Positions 8,865-17,351 of a stretch of DNA of 64,000 nucleotides are shown here, piece by piece (position 1 is the stretch's first letter; each line of letters starts with the position of its first letter). The notes under the pieces are model-generated. The model had not been told where the DNA came from. It searched no databases and saw only the letters and a program-made list of their open reading frames with translations. The translations under genes were made by a program, and so were the position numbers. This DNA comes from JAFGXW01 sp964634385. GTDB lineage: Bacteria > Bacillota_I > Bacilli_A > Izemoplasmatales > Izemoplasmataceae. The stretch is taken from positions 14,677 through 78,676 of the forward strand of contig CAZWIZ010000006.1 of NCBI GenBank assembly GCA_964634385.1. The letters run 5' to 3'.

Positions 8865-9992
8865 ATGAAAGAGATTAGAAAAATTGGTATTATTACTGGT
8901 GGAGGAGACTGTAGTGGTCTTAACGCAGTTATTAACGGAATAACAAAATCAGCTATATCAAAGTATGGTGTTGAAGTAGTTGGATTTACAAAAGGATTTA
9001 CTGGGCTTGTAAAACACGGATATAAAGATTTAGATTTAAAGGCTGTTTCTGGTATTTTACATGAAGGTGGTACAATTCTAAAATCATCTAATAAAGATAA
9101 TTTATTTAATTATCCAGTAAGACAAAAAGATGGATCAATTGAATATCAAGATATATCTGATGAAGCTGTTAAAAATTTAGAATACTTAGGAGTTGACGGT
9201 TTAATTATTATTGGTGGAGATGGTACACTAACAAGTGCGAGAGATTTTGCTCGTAAAGGTATTCCAGTTATAGGTGTCCCAAAAACAATAGATAATGATT
9301 TGCCAGAAACTGATGTAACTTTTGGATTTAACACATCACTTGAAACAATTTGCGATGCATTAGATAAAATTCATACAACAGCTTTTTCACACGATAGAGT
9401 TATGGTTGTAGAAGTAATGGGTAGATTAAGTGGATGGCTCGCTTTAGAAGGAGGTCTTGCAGGAAGTGCTGACGTAATTATTATTCCTGAAATACCTTAT
9501 GATATTAATAAAGTAGTTGATAAAATAGCTCAACGTGATGCTTTTGGTAGAAATTTCACAATTATTGTTGTTAGTGAAGGAGCAACACCGCTTGGTGGGG
9601 AAGTTACCGTAAGAGAAATGGTAGAAGATAGTCCTGATTCTGTTAGATTAGGTGGAATTGGTGATATTATTACAAGACAACTTCAAAAACTTGTTCCTGA
9701 ACATGAAGTAAGATATACAAATCTTGCATATCTTCAACGTGGGGGAGTAACATCTCAATTTGATAGATCACTTGGATTACTATTTGGAGTTCATGCAGTT
9801 GATTTATTAATGAAAGGTAAATCAGGTGTGATGGTTCAATTAAAAGGTCGCGAGGTTTCAAGTATACCTCTTACAGAAGTAGTTGGTTCTGGTGATGTTG
9901 GAGAAACATCTAAAGGTGGTAAAAAACTAGTTGATCCTAAAGGACAATATGTTCAAACAGCAAAAGCTATAGGAATTAGTTTTGGAGATTAG
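8865..9992 (+). CDS. pfkA: 6-phosphofructokinase
   Basis: This 375-residue enzyme phosphorylates fructose 6-phosphate. The phosphate-donor loop GGGDCSGLN (12-20), the GGDGT motif (117-121) and PKTIDND (139-145, holding the catalytic Asp) are intact, as are MGRLSGWLA and LGYLQRGG-type substrate segments. It is longer than the 320-residue E. coli/Bacillus enzyme and its first loop, with Cys-Ser, resembles the longer clades. GGDG (Gly at the position of E. coli Gly104) predicts ATP use, while Lys140 (at the position of E. coli Gly124) is typical of pyrophosphate-using enzymes, so the donor is uncertain. A cre-like site lies upstream, and a UPF0223 gene follows two bases after the stop. Confidence 0.93.
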   Translation: MKEIRKIGIITGGGDCSGLNAVINGITKSAISKYGVEVVGFTKGFTGLVKHGYKDLDLKAVSGILHEGGTILKSSNKDNLFNYPVRQKDGSIEYQDISDEAVKNLEYLGVDGLIIIGGDGTLTSARDFARKGIPVIGVPKTIDNDLPETDVTFGFNTSLETICDALDKIHTTAFSHDRVMVVEVMGRLSGWLALEGGLAGSADVIIIPEIPYDINKVVDKIAQRDAFGRNFTIIVVSEGATPLGGEVTVREMVEDSPDSVRLGGIGDIITRQLQKLVPEHEVRYTNLAYLQRGGVTSQFDRSLGLLFGVHAVDLLMKGKSGVMVQLKGREVSSIPLTEVVGSGDVGETSKGGKKLVDPKGQYVQTAKAIGISFGD

Positions 9993-9994
9993 TA

Positions 9995-10234
9995 ATGTAT
10001 CCATATCCAATAGACTTTGAATTATATACTGAAAAAGAAGCAGTTATTCTTGTTGAGTTTTTAGCACTTATTGAAGATGCGAATGAGGGGAAAACAGATA
10101 GTTCTAAACTTATAAAAAAGTACAAACAATTTAGAAAAATTATTAATTCAATATCAACTGAAAAACAGTTAGATAGAGAGTTTGAAAAAATTTCGGGATA
10201 TTCTATTTATAAAACAATAAAAAAATATACATAA
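9995..10234 (+). CDS. UPF0223 family protein (YktA-like)
   Basis: This 79-residue cytoplasmic protein matches the small UPF0223 family of Firmicutes: a YPIDFELYTEKEAV start, a helical charged middle and a C-terminal ISGYSIYKTIKK segment. No function is established for the family. Its ATG lies two bases after the pfkA stop without a strong ribosome binding site of its own, so it is probably translated by coupling to pfkA. A terminator follows directly. Confidence 0.85.
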   Translation: MYPYPIDFELYTEKEAVILVEFLALIEDANEGKTDSSKLIKKYKQFRKIINSISTEKQLDREFEKISGYSIYKTIKKYT

Positions 10235-10259
10235 AAATCTTAGTTAACTAAGATTTTTT
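10233..10259 (+). terminator. Terminator after pfkA operon
   Basis: A perfect 13-bp inverted repeat (AAAAATCTTAGTT with its complement) starts at the UPF0223 stop codon and ends in a T run. Confidence 0.85.
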
Positions 10260-10370
10260 GTTTATAATAAACAATTTATGATAAAATATAGAGGAAAGAT
10301 ATAATAAACATAACAAGTTTTTTAAGTGAAATAGATATTATAAAGTTTATTATGATAGAAGGTATATATA

Positions 10371-11060
10371 ATGAGAATAGATCGATTTTTGTCAAACTTA
10401 AAATATGGAACAAGAAAAGATATTCAAAAGGCAATTAAAAGAAAACAAGTTTTTCTTAATAATAACCTTGTTACTAATGGTTCAATAAAAATCAACCAAA
10501 ATATTGATAAAGTTACTTTTGATGATGAATTAGTCTACTATAAAGAAACAATATTACTAATGATGAACAAGCCAAAAGGATATGTAAGTGCCACAAAAGA
10601 TGGAAAAGAAAAAACAGTTCTTGAGTTAATTGATTTTCCATATTCAAGATTTGATTTAAATATTGCTGGAAGACTAGATAAAGATACTGAAGGTTTATTA
10701 CTTTTAACGAATAACGGTAAATTACTTCATAATATTATATCTCCTAATAAAGATGTTTATAAAAAATATTTTGTAAGAGTTGAAAAACCATTTAGAAAAT
10801 TAAAGAAGTTAGAAGGTAACTATGAAATTTTAGATGGTAGAAGTTTTACTTTTGTGCCTTCGAGTCCTATTACTGAGAGAATTAATGATTTTGAATTTTA
10901 TTTATCGATTAAAGAAGGAAAATTTCATCAAGTTAAAAGAATGGTAGAACACTTTAGTAATAAAGTTACTTATTTAAAGAGAGTTCAAATTGGTCAAATT
11001 AAATTAGACGAAAATCTTAAATTAGGAGAATATAAAGAAATAATTGATTATTTAATATAA
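10371..11060 (+). CDS. rsuA: 16S rRNA pseudouridine synthase, RsuA family
   Basis: The 229-residue protein has an N-terminal S4 RNA-binding domain (MRIDRFLSNLKYGTRKDIQ, residues 1-48), then the pseudouridine synthase fold. The catalytic Asp is in AGRLDKDTEGLLLLTN near residues 101-116, and NKPKGYVSA and EGKFHQVKRM are the other family motifs. RsuA-type enzymes modify one uridine in small-subunit rRNA; RluB/RluE/RluF relatives share the fold, so the exact uridine is inferred. A TGATAAAAT extended -10 at 10279-10287 suggests its own promoter and an 80-base leader. A terminator follows immediately. Confidence 0.87.
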   Translation: MRIDRFLSNLKYGTRKDIQKAIKRKQVFLNNNLVTNGSIKINQNIDKVTFDDELVYYKETILLMMNKPKGYVSATKDGKEKTVLELIDFPYSRFDLNIAGRLDKDTEGLLLLTNNGKLLHNIISPNKDVYKKYFVRVEKPFRKLKKLEGNYEILDGRSFTFVPSSPITERINDFEFYLSIKEGKFHQVKRMVEHFSNKVTYLKRVQIGQIKLDENLKLGEYKEIIDYLI

Positions 11061-11062
11061 AA

Positions 11063-11084
11063 AAAAGCCCATCGGGCTTTTTTA
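11063..11084. terminator. Bidirectional terminator
   Basis: AAAAGCCC-ATC-GGGCTTTT with flanking A and T runs separates rsuA from the convergent cysteine desulfurase gene. Confidence 0.9.
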
Positions 11085-11086
11085 TA

Positions 11087-12223
11087 TTATTTTTCTTGAT
11101 TAATAATCTCTATAAGATTATCAATTACATAGATTAATTCATCAAATGTTGTATAGTTACCTATAGAAAATCTTATTGTTCCATTAATATATTCTTTAGG
11201 GACATTTATTTCTTTTAGAACGTGACTTGACTCAATTGATTCTGAGTCACAGGCACTACTTGTAGATACATAAATTCCTTTTTTATTTAGCAAATATTCT
11301 AGTACTTGTCCATCAAGTCCTTTAAATGATAAATTTAAGTTACCGGGTAATCTGTTTTTACCTATTTCTGCTCCATTTAACAAATAATCTATTTTGGCTT
11401 CATCTAATCTTTTTAGAAACATTTTTGCATAAGTATTCAATCTTTCTTCGTAATCTTTTAGGTTAGTTAAACCTATTTCTAGTGCTTTAGCCATTCCAAC
11501 AATAAAAGCAACATTTTCAGTTCCTGCTCTCATTTTTTGTTCTTGTTGACCTCCGTGAATTAAAGGTGCAATATGAGTTCCTTTTTTAATATATAAAAGA
11601 CCGATTCCTTTTGGACTATGAAATTTGTGTCCTGAGATACTTAGTAAATCTATACTTGTTTCTTGAAGATTAATAGTAGTATGACAAATCGCTTGGACAG
11701 CATCAATATGTAAATAAGTATTTGCTTTATTACATATTTCACTAATTTTCTTAATGTTTTGAATAGTACCTATTTCGTTATTTGCCATAATAATACTTAC
11801 AATCAAAGTGCTTTCTGAAATTAATGATTTCAAATGATCTAAATTAACAAATCCTTTATTATCAACATCAACAAATAAGATTGTATACCCCTGTTTTTCT
11901 AAATATTCACAAGAATTAAGAGTAGCATGGTGTTCTACTCTAGTGGTAATAATATCACTTTTTGTATTATTTTCAGAGGCAATTCCTTTTAATGCCCAGT
12001 TAATTGATTCTGTTCCACAACTAGTAAAAAATATTTCATTTCTTTGACAATTTAACAAATTAGCTATTTTATTTCGAGCATTATTAATAACTTTTCTATT
12101 TTTTATTCCAATTTCGTGTAAACTAGATGGATTACCATATTCTTCTTTAAAAAATGGTAACATAACATTAAGTACTTCTTTGCTGACACTAGTAGTAGAA
12201 GCATTATCTAAATAAACTTTCAT
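11087..12223 (-). CDS. Cysteine desulfurase (NifS/IscS family)
   Basis: This 378-residue PLP enzyme takes sulfur from cysteine for iron-sulfur clusters or thiolated tRNA. YLDNASTT opens the protein, the PLP-binding lysine sits in SGHKFHSPKGIG near residue 199, and GGQQEQKMRAGTEN follows. The catalytic Cys is in VSTSSACDS near residue 325, inside a long flexible loop as in the IscS/NifS group I. The ATG overlaps the stop of the 99-residue gene upstream (ATGA). No IscU, NifU or MnmA gene is beside it; instead it ends an operon that begins with a CcdA-like thiol transporter. It could serve tRNA thiolation or a dedicated sulfur path. Confidence 0.9.
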   Translation of the reverse strand: MKVYLDNASTTSVSKEVLNVMLPFFKEEYGNPSSLHEIGIKNRKVINNARNKIANLLNCQRNEIFFTSCGTESINWALKGIASENNTKSDIITTRVEHHATLNSCEYLEKQGYTILFVDVDNKGFVNLDHLKSLISESTLIVSIIMANNEIGTIQNIKKISEICNKANTYLHIDAVQAICHTTINLQETSIDLLSISGHKFHSPKGIGLLYIKKGTHIAPLIHGGQQEQKMRAGTENVAFIVGMAKALEIGLTNLKDYEERLNTYAKMFLKRLDEAKIDYLLNGAEIGKNRLPGNLNLSFKGLDGQVLEYLLNKKGIYVSTSSACDSESIESSHVLKEINVPKEYINGTIRFSIGNYTTFDELIYVIDNLIEIINQEK

Positions 12224-12519
12224 TTATGTCTCCCTTCTAATTCTATTGTAATGGTAGATAAATCTTCAAGGTTAATAAAACTGAGTTCTTTTAAATAGTT
12301 TTTAGCATATATTAACTTAGTATTGTTGTTTTTAAATAACATTAATAAAGTAGTAACAAATTCTTTAATGATAAAAGACATATGGATAATACATGGATCT
12401 TCATCACCAAATATTTCAATACTTTTTTTAATAATATATTTCTCTTTTATAGGAAGGTTTAAAATCTTTCCTTGGTATAAAACCTTATCTAATCTTTTAA
12501 TAATAATTCTTTCTTTCAT
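12220..12519 (-). CDS. Conserved-looking 99-residue protein, unknown
   Basis: I do not recognise this protein. It has no signal peptide and no clear membrane segment; it looks like a mixed alpha/beta cytoplasmic domain with one Cys in DEDPCIIHMSF (around residues 40-50) and a hydrophobic helix after it. A strong GGGGGA ribosome binding site precedes the ATG. It sits between a thioredoxin-like/CcdA-like membrane protein (14 bases upstream) and a cysteine desulfurase (4-base overlap), so a role with the desulfurase is a reasonable guess. The single Cys is the only residue that stands out for sulfur handling. Confidence 0.7.
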   Translation of the reverse strand: MKERIIIKRLDKVLYQGKILNLPIKEKYIIKKSIEIFGDEDPCIIHMSFIIKEFVTTLLMLFKNNNTKLIYAKNYLKELSFINLEDLSTITIELEGRHK

Positions 12520-12533
12520 ATAATTTCCCCCAA

Positions 12534-13730
12534 TTAAAAGATTCTTGTAAAGAAGTAAATAGAAATACCCAAAAAGAATAAAGCAGTTAATAACTTAATT
12601 AGATGAAGATGTTCTCTTATCCAGTTACTAGTAGACATAACACCTTTACCTTTAATAGTGATAATAGCGATAATAACTAAAGGTAAAATAAACATTAAGT
12701 TATAGAAAAATAATGCTATGTAAGCATAAAAACTATCTAAATAATGAATCCCGTAAATTATTCCTAAATAGATTTGTCCAGTACATATTAATTCTGTAAC
12801 ACTTAAAGTTATTCCTAAAATAAAAGTAAGTCCTAAAACAGCAAATAAACCTTTTTTATTTGTTTCATTATTAATAACATTTGTAAAAGCTTTAATGATT
12901 TTTTTATTATATTTTTGTAACCATGAAGGTAGTTGGTTTTTAATTTTTGAGTATTTTTCGCTTTTTGACATAAAGAAATCATACATATTAAAGAAGAATA
13001 AAAATAAACAAAGCAAAGCAATAAACCAATTAATAATAATACTTATAATATGAGCTTCTGTAGAAAAATTAAGTAAGAAATTAAGTAAAAAAGTACCTAT
13101 TAAAAAATATGATACGAATAAAGCGAAAATATAAGTAATACTTACTAAAATTAAAAAACGTTTATTATCACTAAAACCAAGTAAACTAACAAACAACAAT
13201 AACATCGCAATAGCACAAGGATTAAAACCATCTAAAAGTCCCGCAAATAAAACAACGGCAAATCCAGCAATACCGGTAATATCATCAAATATTTGTCCTT
13301 GATTAACGGTTACTTTAAGCAATGGGTCATCACTTAATTCATAAATAGTATTATCATCTACAGCATTTCGAATATTAGATAATGTTCTAAAGTATTGATT
13401 CCCAGCAAAAATGATAGGAACAGTCGCATCATTTTTATCAATGTTATAAGCAATGTTATATGCAACAAATAAATCACTTGCTTCTTCATCTACAACATCA
13501 TAAATTTCAACAGTAATTCCTTGATTTTCAAGTTTTTTAATATAGTCATCTTCTTCATTATAAACTCCACTAGGTCCATTAGGATGACCTGTTAGTTCAT
13601 TACATACTAAACAATTGTTCTCTTTAAAGTAAATTACTCTTCTTTCAGCTGTGCTAACCGGTAATTTCGTAATTGTTATAGAAAATAAAATAAAAAGTAA
13701 AAGTGTAATAAATATTTTAGTTTTTTTCAT
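12534..13730 (-). CDS. Membrane thiol-disulfide protein: glutaredoxin-like domain plus CcdA/DsbD-like transmembrane domain
   Basis: The 398-residue protein starts with a signal/anchor (residues 4-23). An outward-facing thioredoxin-fold domain follows, with a CLVC redox motif near residue 40 and a cis-Pro loop (TVPIIFAGN) near 110. From about residue 155 come six or more membrane segments of the DsbD/CcdA type. These carry LLDGFNPCAIAML in the first segment and ELICTGQIYLG in the fourth, the paired cysteines that move electrons across the membrane. It likely passes reducing power from cytoplasmic thioredoxin to extracellular thiols. The ATG at 13730 is preferred over an in-frame GTG three codons upstream. 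It is the first gene of the operon with the 99-residue protein and the desulfurase. Confidence 0.85.
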   Translation of the reverse strand: MKKTKIFITLLLFILFSITITKLPVSTAERRVIYFKENNCLVCNELTGHPNGPSGVYNEEDDYIKKLENQGITVEIYDVVDEEASDLFVAYNIAYNIDKNDATVPIIFAGNQYFRTLSNIRNAVDDNTIYELSDDPLLKVTVNQGQIFDDITGIAGFAVVLFAGLLDGFNPCAIAMLLLFVSLLGFSDNKRFLILVSITYIFALFVSYFLIGTFLLNFLLNFSTEAHIISIIINWFIALLCLFLFFFNMYDFFMSKSEKYSKIKNQLPSWLQKYNKKIIKAFTNVINNETNKKGLFAVLGLTFILGITLSVTELICTGQIYLGIIYGIHYLDSFYAYIALFFYNLMFILPLVIIAIITIKGKGVMSTSNWIREHLHLIKLLTALFFLGISIYFFTRIF

Positions 13731-14033
13731 TGTAAGCACTTCTTTCTAAGACACATACTTATACTATCATATCTATTATAAATTTTAAATATTTCAGTGT
13801 CAATTAAAGCTATAATATTTATTACAATGATAAAAGAAATAGATAATACAATTTAATCATTTGGAAAGAAATTTACAAAATGTTAAAACTGAATCAAACA
13901 TAAACTGTGGATTGGATTGCCCTAATTAATTGTAATGATTCAGTATAGTAACATGAAGATAAATCCATAGTATATATATCTTTTTACTTGAAACAAAAAC
14001 CTATAACCTATATACTGTTATTATGGTGATAAA
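13731..14033. other. Divergent intergenic region
   Basis: About 300 bases separate the CcdA-like gene (minus) from ylbF (plus). The only clear signal is the ylbF promoter at 13988-14016. I see no gene, repeat or convincing RNA structure in the remainder. Confidence 0.5.
13988..14016 (+). promoter_or_regulatory. Promoter of ylbF-ylbG
   Basis: TTGAAA (13988-13993), a 17-base spacer and TATACT (14011-14016) end 18 bases before the ylbF start, giving a very short leader. Confidence 0.65.
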
Positions 14034-14414
14034 ATGAAAGATAAAATAATAACTGCAGTATACAACCTAGTTGATGAAATTAAAGATAAAAAGGAATATA
14101 AAAGATTATTAGAATTAAAAAAAATAATTAATACAGATCCTCTTATTATCAATCTTGTAAAAGAATTCAATAATGCAAAAAAAACATATAATGAAGTATC
14201 AAAATATGGAAAGTATCATCCTGATTTAAAGGATGCTAAAAACACTTTAGCAAAAACTAAAGAAGCATTATTAAGTAATGTAGTTGTAATTGAATATAAA
14301 CAATTTGAAAAAGAAATCCAAAAAACATTAGACATTATTTCAAAAAAAATTGCACAAAGTATTTCGTATAAAGTGAAATATCCTAACGAGATTGGCATAA
14401 TAAATAAACATTAA
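14034..14414 (+). CDS. ylbF: YlbF/YmcA family protein
   Basis: The 126-residue protein is an all-helical coiled-coil-rich YlbF homologue: a DEIKDKKEYKRLLELKK first helix, DPLIINLVKEFNNAKKTY in the middle and EKEIQKTLDIISKKIAQSI near the end. In Bacillus, YlbF (RicF) works with YmcA and YaaT to direct RNase Y processing. The neighbouring YlbG gene, six bases downstream, supports the assignment. No YmcA or YaaT gene is in the window. The ribosome binding site is GGTGAT five bases from the ATG. Confidence 0.85.
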   Translation: MKDKIITAVYNLVDEIKDKKEYKRLLELKKIINTDPLIINLVKEFNNAKKTYNEVSKYGKYHPDLKDAKNTLAKTKEALLSNVVVIEYKQFEKEIQKTLDIISKKIAQSISYKVKYPNEIGIINKH

Positions 14415-14426
14415 AGGAGTATGAAA

Positions 14427-14663
14427 ATGGTAGATAGAACAAGTTTAGTAGTTTATTTTAAAAATCCAAAAGTAATTAAGCATGTCGCATCTTTTGGAGA
14501 AATAAAATATTATACTAAAAAAGGAAAATACGCAATTCTTTATTTAAACAAAAAAGATGTTCCCAGTGTTACTGAACAATTAAAAAAGATAAAATTAGTA
14601 AGAAGAGTTGAAGAAACATTATTTGAAAATGATGAATACAAATTAGAATTCAATGTCAAGTAA
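14427..14663 (+). CDS. ylbG: YlbG family protein (DUF2129)
   Basis: The 78-residue protein matches the small YlbG family: DRTSLVVYFKNPKVIKHVASFG, a YYTKKGKYAILYL strand pair and a VRRVEETLF C-terminal motif. The function is unknown, but it travels with ylbF in many Firmicutes. An ATG at 14421 is in frame but lies one base after GGAG; the ATG at 14427 is seven bases from it and is chosen. A GTCAAGTA-AAAA-TACTTGAC hairpin at 14655-14674 spans the stop codon but has no T run, so it is not a clear terminator. Confidence 0.87.
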   Translation: MVDRTSLVVYFKNPKVIKHVASFGEIKYYTKKGKYAILYLNKKDVPSVTEQLKKIKLVRRVEETLFENDEYKLEFNVK

Positions 14664-14669
14664 AAATAC

Positions 14670-14698
14670 TTGACAACCACTCATTGTAATGATATACT
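14670..14698 (+). promoter_or_regulatory. Strong promoter of rpsP
   Basis: TTGACA (14670-14675), a 17-base spacer and TATACT (14693-14698) preceded by TGA make an extended -10 promoter 36 bases before the rpsP start. Confidence 0.8.
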
Positions 14699-14733
14699 TT
14701 GAGAGGTTAAAAAAATTAAGGAGGAAACAAAAA

Positions 14734-14994
14734 ATGGCAGTTAAACTTAGATTACAAAGACATGGTTCTAAAAAACGTCCTTTCTATAGATTAGTCGCAG
14801 CTGATTCAAGAAGTCCTAGAGACGGTAGATACCTAGAAATTATTGGTACCTATGATCCAACAAAGGATCCAGTAGCAGTTAAGATTGATGAAGAGAAAGC
14901 TAAAAAGTGGTTAAGTGTTGGTGCAAAACCTACTAATACAGTTAAGAATCTTTTTGCAAAAGCTAATATCACATCAAAAAAAGAAGATAAATAG
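14734..14994 (+). CDS. rpsP: 30S ribosomal protein S16
   Basis: The 86-residue product begins MAVKLRLQRHGSKKRPFYR and continues VAADSRSPRDGRYLEIIGTYDP, the unmistakable S16 sequence. The frame is open 45 bases upstream, but AAGGAGG lies nine bases before the ATG at 14734. It starts the conserved rpsP-khpA-rimM-trmD-rplS order, with khpA 11 bases downstream. Confidence 0.98.
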   Translation: MAVKLRLQRHGSKKRPFYRLVAADSRSPRDGRYLEIIGTYDPTKDPVAVKIDEEKAKKWLSVGAKPTNTVKNLFAKANITSKKEDK

Positions 14995-15005
14995 GGTATA
15001 TAACA

Positions 15006-15254
15006 ATGGCAGTTAATTATGAAAAATTAATTCACGACTTAGTTCAGCCATTAGTTATTCATCCTGATGACTTAATGGTTAAAAAGTTTTCAGAAGATGA
15101 CAATCTACTTACTATTCAAATTATTGTAAACCAAGAAGACCTTGGTAGAGTGATTGGGAAGAACGGACGAATCGCAAACGCAATTAGAACAATTGCTTAC
15201 GCAAGTGCTTCTAGAGAGCATAAAAAGATATCAATTAATATTGATTCATTTTAG
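15006..15254 (+). CDS. khpA: KH-domain RNA-binding protein KhpA (YlqC)
   Basis: This 82-residue protein is a single type II KH domain with the GXXG RNA-binding loop in GRVIGKNGRIANAIR (residues 46-60). KhpA pairs with KhpB in other Firmicutes and binds many RNAs. It lies directly after rpsP as in most Firmicutes. Unusually, its stop codon is built into a strong terminator, which cuts the cluster here instead of reading on to rimM. Confidence 0.93.
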   Translation: MAVNYEKLIHDLVQPLVIHPDDLMVKKFSEDDNLLTIQIIVNQEDLGRVIGKNGRIANAIRTIAYASASREHKKISINIDSF

Positions 15255-15279
15255 ACCCGAATTTCGGGTCTATTTTTTT
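15252..15279 (+). terminator. Terminator after khpA
   Basis: TAGACCCGA-ATT-TCGGGTCTA followed by a T run; the first three bases are the khpA stop codon. Confidence 0.92.
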
Positions 15280-15286
15280 AGTTGTA

Positions 15287-15316
15287 TTGAAGAAACATCT
15301 TAAAATGTAGTATAAT
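15287..15316 (+). promoter_or_regulatory. Promoter of the ABC exporter genes
   Basis: TTGAAG (15287-15292), an 18-base spacer and TATAAT (15311-15316) lie 62 bases before the ATPase gene. Confidence 0.55.
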
Positions 15317-15377
15317 GATGTATGATATAAAGTGTTAGTTATATTATACTTAAAATAACTACGAGGAGGATGATCAT

Positions 15378-16166
15378 ATGAACACACTTGAAGTTAGAAA
15401 TTTAAAAAAGACATTTAAACTATCAAAAAAACAACAAAAAATTGAAAAAACAAATCAAAAATTAAAGATTGCAGTAAACGATTTATCATTTACTGCTTAT
15501 CCTGGTGAAATATTTGGATTACTAGGACCGAATGGTGCTGGAAAGACAACTTGTTTAAGAGCTATCTCTACTTTGATTAAGCCAGATAAAGGTGATATTT
15601 TTGTAGGTGATAGTAGCGTTATTAATGACCCTGTTAGTGTTAGGAGTAAAATAGGATTTTTAACTAGTGAATTAAAATTAGAAGATCATTTTACACCTAA
15701 TTACTTATATACATATTTTTCAAAACTTCATGGAATTGAAGATAATATAATTGAAGAAAGAAAAGATGGTTTTTTTAAGAAGTTTGGTATTAATGAATTC
15801 AAAGAAGTAAAAGTAGGTGATTTATCAACAGGAATGAAACAAAAAGTTAGTATTGCGATTAGTTTAGTTCATAATCCTGATTTTATAATTTTTGATGAAC
15901 CAACTAACGGTCTAGATGTTTTAACAGCTAGAAGTGTTATGGATTATTTGGTGGAATTAAAAGAAAATGGTAAAACAGTTATTTTATCTACTCACATTTT
16001 AAGTGTTGTTGGTAAATTGTGTGACAGAGTTGGTATTATTATTAACGGTAAAATGAAATTATGCGATACAATTGAGAATGTTTTAAAAAGAGATGAAAAC
16101 AGCGATTTAGAAGAGATATTTTTTAATCTTGTTAAAGAAGAAAAATTACAAGAAGGTGTCTTGTAA
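15378..16166 (+). CDS. natA: ABC transporter ATP-binding protein, NatA-like
   Basis: The 262-residue ATPase has Walker A GPNGAGKTT near residue 52, signature LSTGMKQKVSIA, Walker B FIIFDEPTNGLD and an H-loop in STHILSV. An insert of Lys/Gln-rich sequence (residues 12-32) follows the first strand. It is most like NatA, the ATPase of sodium and drug exporters of the ABC-2 type. Its stop overlaps the permease start by one base. It has its own promoter and a good GAGGAGG site, and lies inside the rpsP-rplS cluster between khpA and rimM. The exported substrate is not known. Confidence 0.88.
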   Translation: MNTLEVRNLKKTFKLSKKQQKIEKTNQKLKIAVNDLSFTAYPGEIFGLLGPNGAGKTTCLRAISTLIKPDKGDIFVGDSSVINDPVSVRSKIGFLTSELKLEDHFTPNYLYTYFSKLHGIEDNIIEERKDGFFKKFGINEFKEVKVGDLSTGMKQKVSIAISLVHNPDFIIFDEPTNGLDVLTARSVMDYLVELKENGKTVILSTHILSVVGKLCDRVGIIINGKMKLCDTIENVLKRDENSDLEEIFFNLVKEEKLQEGVL

Positions 16167-17341
16167 TGAAGAATATTTTAACGATTTTTAGAAAAGAATT
16201 TTATCGAGTAATTAGTGATCGTAGATTAGTTTTTACAGCTATCTTATTACCCGGACTTGCCATTTATATTATGTATTCTTTTATTGGTAGTGCAATAGGT
16301 GGAGAACTTGAAGATATTACACAACATAAAATGATTATCTATACTGAAAACATGCCAACAGATTTTCAAAACTTTTTGTATGCTCAAACAGTCAATCCTG
16401 AATTTCACGATTATGCTTTAGCAGATCATGACGAAGTAGAGCAACAAATTTTAACCGGAGAAGTTGATATGATAATTATTTTTTCTAGTACTTTTGAACA
16501 AGATATTGAAAATCAAATTGTTTCTGATATAATGATTTATTATAATCCTGGGGAAAAATATAGTGAGTCTAGTTATCATCAAATTACTAATATTATTTCT
16601 TTATATAGTGATAATATCGGGATTGAAAGGCATGGAGATACTTATTATGCTTTTACATTAGAATCTGAAATTATAATGGATTCAGAAAAAGCATCTGGAC
16701 AACAGTTTGCGATGTTATTACCAATGTTAATTATTATGTTTTTATTTAGTGGTGCAATGAGCATTGGGCCTGATTCTATCGCTGGAGAAAAAGAAAGAGG
16801 AACAATAGCTACACTTCTTATAACTCCTGTGAAAAGAAGTGAAATAGCAATTGGCAAGGTGTTAAGTTTAACAACTATTTCAATGCTTAGCGCAACAAGT
16901 TCGTTCATTGGAATAATGTTTAGTTTACCTAAGTTAATGGCTTCAGGTGGACAACTAGATATCTTTATTTATGATGCATGGGACATTATAATGTTATTTT
17001 CAGTTTTACTAGCTACAGTACTTGTAATAGCAGGTCTTGTCGCAGTTTTAAGTGCTTATGCTAAAAGTATTAAGGAAGCATCAATGTTGATTTTACCATT
17101 TTATTTTGTAAGTATGGCACTTGGAATATCAACAATGTTTAGTGGGGAAGCAAGTACTAATTTATGGGTTTATTTTTTACCGATATATAGTTCTGTCAAT
17201 CTTATTATCGCTATTTTAACATTTGATATTTCTGTTACAGCATTTTTTATTACAGTTTCAACTAGTTTAATATATGTTGCTATTTTTGTTTATATTTTAA
17301 CTAGACTATTTCAGTCTGAAAAAATAATGTTTCAAAAATGA
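16166..17341 (+). CDS. natB: ABC-2 type exporter permease, NatB-like
   Basis: The 391-residue protein has one N-terminal membrane segment, a large external domain of about 140 residues (30-170), then five segments at the C-terminus: the ABC2_membrane_3/NatB layout. The GPDSIAGEKERGTIATLL motif near residues 205-222 is the conserved coupling region of this family. It forms an exporter with the ATPase at 15378. NatAB in Bacillus exports sodium; lipid, peptide or drug export are equally possible here. rimM begins 11 bases after its TGA stop. Confidence 0.85.
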   Translation: MKNILTIFRKEFYRVISDRRLVFTAILLPGLAIYIMYSFIGSAIGGELEDITQHKMIIYTENMPTDFQNFLYAQTVNPEFHDYALADHDEVEQQILTGEVDMIIIFSSTFEQDIENQIVSDIMIYYNPGEKYSESSYHQITNIISLYSDNIGIERHGDTYYAFTLESEIIMDSEKASGQQFAMLLPMLIIMFLFSGAMSIGPDSIAGEKERGTIATLLITPVKRSEIAIGKVLSLTTISMLSATSSFIGIMFSLPKLMASGGQLDIFIYDAWDIIMLFSVLLATVLVIAGLVAVLSAYAKSIKEASMLILPFYFVSMALGISTMFSGEASTNLWVYFLPIYSSVNLIIAILTFDISVTAFFITVSTSLIYVAIFVYILTRLFQSEKIMFQK

Positions 17342-17351
17342 GAGGTGCAAT

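Noticed and set aside
14655..14674. Terminator between ylbG and rpsP
   Set aside because: A perfect 8-bp hairpin exists, but no T run follows and it overlaps the -35 of the rpsP promoter.
15378..17341. Exporter genes as a bacteriocin immunity or lantibiotic system
   Set aside because: No precursor peptide, modification enzyme or two-component system is close; the permease has the NatB layout.
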